From: Niebla homalea
Taxonomy: Eukaryota; Ascomycota; Lecanoromycetes; Lecanorales; Ramalinaceae
Length of the DNA stretch: 64,000 nt
NCBI GenBank assembly: GCA_019925105.1
Contig: JAHGAU010000043.1
Location: forward strand, 181,758-245,757
Direction: 5' to 3'
Under the pieces are notes generated by a model that was not told the origin of the DNA, did not search any database, and worked only from the letters and a program-made list of their open reading frames with translations. Shown one piece after another: positions 61,201 to 64,000 of the stretch; positions within the stretch are counted from its first letter, which is position 1; every line of letters begins with the position of its first letter. The translations under genes and the position numbers were made by a program.

Positions 61201-64000
61201 TTATTAAGATTATTACGTTAATTACTTCGTTTAAAGCCTTTATTATCCGTATTATAAAACGGTTAATTTATTCCTTATTATTAAGTTAAGGGAGCTCCGT
61301 TAATTAAGATATTACCTTTACCGCCTTTATAAATACCTTAATTTCCTTAACCGTTTTTTATACTTATTTAAACGGTAAAAACAGAGTTATATTAACGGAT
61401 TAATTTAAGATTATTTATATCGGGACGTAATCTGAACCGTATTTTAAGTTTTTTTAAAGTCTATATATTATAATTAAGTTAATAATACCTTTTAAGTTAA
61501 ATATTAAATTAATTATAATTTTAAGTTTATAACTTTCTTATATAATAGCTTTTTTTAATATTAATAACGTAAAATTAAATTATATAATAATTATTAATAG
61601 CTTTTTAAATCTAATATAATTAATTATACGATTTTCTTTATTTTATTAAGCGTAATAAAAATTAAAGTCCTTTATTAAAAGGTATTTATTAAATATAATT
61701 ATAATATCCTTAAATAATGGGATTATAAAAAGTTTCTTCTTATTAACCGGTAACGGATTATATATATTATAAATATTTAAATTATTTTTAATATCCTTTT
61801 TTTATACGATCCGGAGTATATATAAATTCTTTCCGTAATAAATAATATTTTAACTATTTATATTTAACTTTTTATTAATAAAGAAGTACGTTTACGTCAT
61901 TTTATTACCTTTAAAGGTTAAGTAAAAATTATTTTTTAAGTTAATTAAAAAGTAAATATATAGATTATATAGCGGCTTTTATATTATTATAATATTAATA
62001 TTTTTTATTTTCTTAAATTTAAATATTAATATTATAACTTTAATTACTTCCTTACGTACGTTATATTATATTATCCTTAAAAGTATAAATATATTAAATA
62101 TTAATATTTATTAAGCTTTCTTTATTAACTTTTATTTATATAAATAATCTTTTTTAAGGTTAAACGTTATTTATCTTAATCTTTTTATTATAATAATAAT
62201 CTTAATTAAATGGTTAACCTTAAAAATTAATATTATTATATGTTTCTTCTTCTTTACGTTATCGGTTATTACGTTTTACCCTTTTTATTTAATAAGCTTT
62301 ATTTATATCTTAAGATTATTTTCAATTATTTCGTTAATTTAAGTTTATATAAGTTATAACGTTAAATTTTAACCGTTATTTTAATCTTTTTATATTAAAT
62401 TTCTTTTATTCTTACCGTATATTATAAATTTTACGTTAAATAATTATTATTATTATATATTACGTATTTTAACGCGTTTTTCGTTAAGCCCTTTATTATT
62501 AAATTAACGTACTTATACGTATTATACCCTTTAATATATACCGTATACTTTATATTATTAAGGTACCTTATAATAATATACTTATACTTTTAATATTTAA
62601 AGTATTAATAAATATCTACCGTTTAATCTTAAAGTTTCGTTAATTTAAGGGATTTATCCTTTATTACCTTTTTATTAAGGATATCGTTATATATCCTTAT
62701 TAACGTTATACTTAAAATAATCGTAAAATATTTCTTTATATAATTAAAAACGTTTAACCTCCTTATTATAGGAAGGAGACTATAATTAACGATCTTTAAT
62801 TTAAAATAAAGGATTATATTCTCCTTTTTTATCCGCTTTAAGGTAATTTCCCCTTTTTCCCTTATAAACCTTATTAAATATATCCCGTTTACCGCGATAA
62901 TAAAGGATTACCTTAATATTTTTACCGTTTTATACCCTTTTTTACCGGCTTATCCTTTTAATTTTTTTAACCCCTTTTTTATTTTTAATAAGGTTATATT
63001 AAGGAAAATATCCCCGTTTTATAGCTTACGTACCGTAATAATTTATTTTATTAATAACTCTCCCGTTACCTTAAACGCCTTTATTAATTATAACGGGTTT
63101 ACTTTTATTATTATATTTTTCTCCTTTTCGCTTAATAATCATACGGTTATTATCTTCGCCTTCCTTAATACCGTTGTTTTCTCCCCCGTCCTTACCTTTT
63201 TTACCGTTAATGCCGGTACCGCCCTTATAGCTTTTACTACTTAGTTTATCCCCGCTCCCTTTTTTAAAGCCTTTTCCGTTACTCCTTTACTTTATATATA
63301 TCCTTTTTATCTCCTTTTATTTCCGTTTACCGGCGCCTTTATTACCGCTTTTTAAGCTCCGTATAACTTTTTTAACTCCCTTAAATTTCTTCCCGTATTT
63401 ATATAAAAGTCTTTTATTCTCCGTAATTTAATTTATAATATCGGTTAAATCTTTAACGTAATATCCTTTTATATAATTATAAGGAAACTTTTTAACGCTT
63501 TTACCGTTTCCTTCTTTATTGCTTTTCCCCCGCGTATTTAACGGTTATTGTTTTTTATAATTTATTCTTATTTATTTAATATCTCCCTACTTTTCTTTAG
63601 CTTTTTTTTAATTTATATATATTTAATAAGGCCTTTTATACCTCCGTTTACCCTTTATCCGTCCCTATATATTATTTTCGTCCTTTCCGCCCTTTATTTA
63701 TTACCCTTAATAATAATATTTTTACGTATTATACGCGTTTTTTTACGTATATTTTATTAATTATAGGCTTTTTTTTTAATTTAAAGTTTTTTTATCTTAT
63801 ATTTATCGCGTCGTTTATATGACTTATTACCGTTTTTATTAATTTAAGCCGTTTACCCTTCTTCCTTTTTTATTTTTATTATTATTCCGCTTCCGTTTAT
63901 CGTATTTAAGGTATTATCCTTATTATTACTTAAGCTATATACGCGTGCATCGTTTCTGACCTCTGGGGTCCCGTTGTTCGTCGCCATTCTAATCGGGATC
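58231..64000 (-). mobile_element. Tad1-like LINE, nearly full length, continues past window
   Basis: The 3' end is at 58,231; ORF2 and ORF1 follow toward higher coordinates on the minus strand. The ORF1 start codon is preserved at 63,987-63,985 (MATNNGTPEVRNDARV), in the only un-RIPed 60 bp of the copy. The other three LINE pieces in the window align with different parts of it. It is about 5.8 kb to the ORF1 start; the 5' UTR lies outside. The body carries RIP stops in every frame. Confidence 0.75.

Noticed and set aside
63548..63760. Plus-strand hydrophobic 70-codon ORF
   Set aside because: AT-bias artefact antisense to LINE ORF1.

Overview
The window looks like a filamentous ascomycete (Pezizomycotina) chromosome with a strongly two-compartment structure. 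The evidence is short spliceosomal introns, a HET-domain gene, and very long AT-rich blocks in which CpA/TpG are nearly absent, TpA is abundant, CpG is still common and almost every old reading frame is full of TAA/TAG. That is the signature of repeat-induced point mutation (RIP). No bacterial features, CRISPR arrays, tRNA or rRNA genes were recognised. The species cannot be named from this sequence.

Layout. 1-3,650 is GC-normal and holds a broken Ser/Gly/Thr-rich gene running off the left edge, a possible tiny Cys-rich ORF and unassigned DNA. 3,650-7,560 is moderately RIPed and keeps a DTGA aspartic-protease-like remnant. 7,561-13,277 is a full-length, dead Ty1/Copia element (family A, minus strand) with both LTRs. 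13,490-16,391 is a Tad1-like LINE fragment. 16,392-19,963 is a 5'-truncated Copia element (family B, plus). 20,227-24,460 is, in my reading, a Ngaro/PAT-like tyrosine-recombinase retrotransposon with split direct repeats (A1-body-B1-A2-B2). It sits exactly inside an otherwise open small coding sequence whose two pieces (24,607-24,461 and 20,226-19,993, minus strand) remain in frame across the insertion. 24,608-26,830 is a GC-normal island with a three-exon KP4-like secreted protein gene and three tandem-repeat arrays. 26,830-42,555 is a RIPed mosaic: internally deleted Copia A, two LINE copies in opposite orientation, a small island with two hairpin modules, an unclassified repeat (family D) and a Copia B fragment that D interrupts. 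42,556-46,640 is a GC-normal island with a LITAF-like gene (44,461-44,851, plus) and a HET-domain gene (46,256-45,156, minus), convergent and about 300 bp apart. 46,640-64,000 returns to RIPed DNA: an unknown degraded gene, a Copia B element joined to the tail of another copy through a shared LTR, two family D copies and a nearly full-length LINE whose ORF1 start codon lies at the right edge.

The probably functional genes (KP4-like, LITAF-like, HET) sit in islands of 2-4 kb between RIPed retrotransposon blocks, the setting in which fungal effector and incompatibility genes are often found. Nested insertions give a partial order of events: D entered Copia B copies, and a LINE entered a D copy. 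All element boundaries were read by eye and are approximate unless stated.
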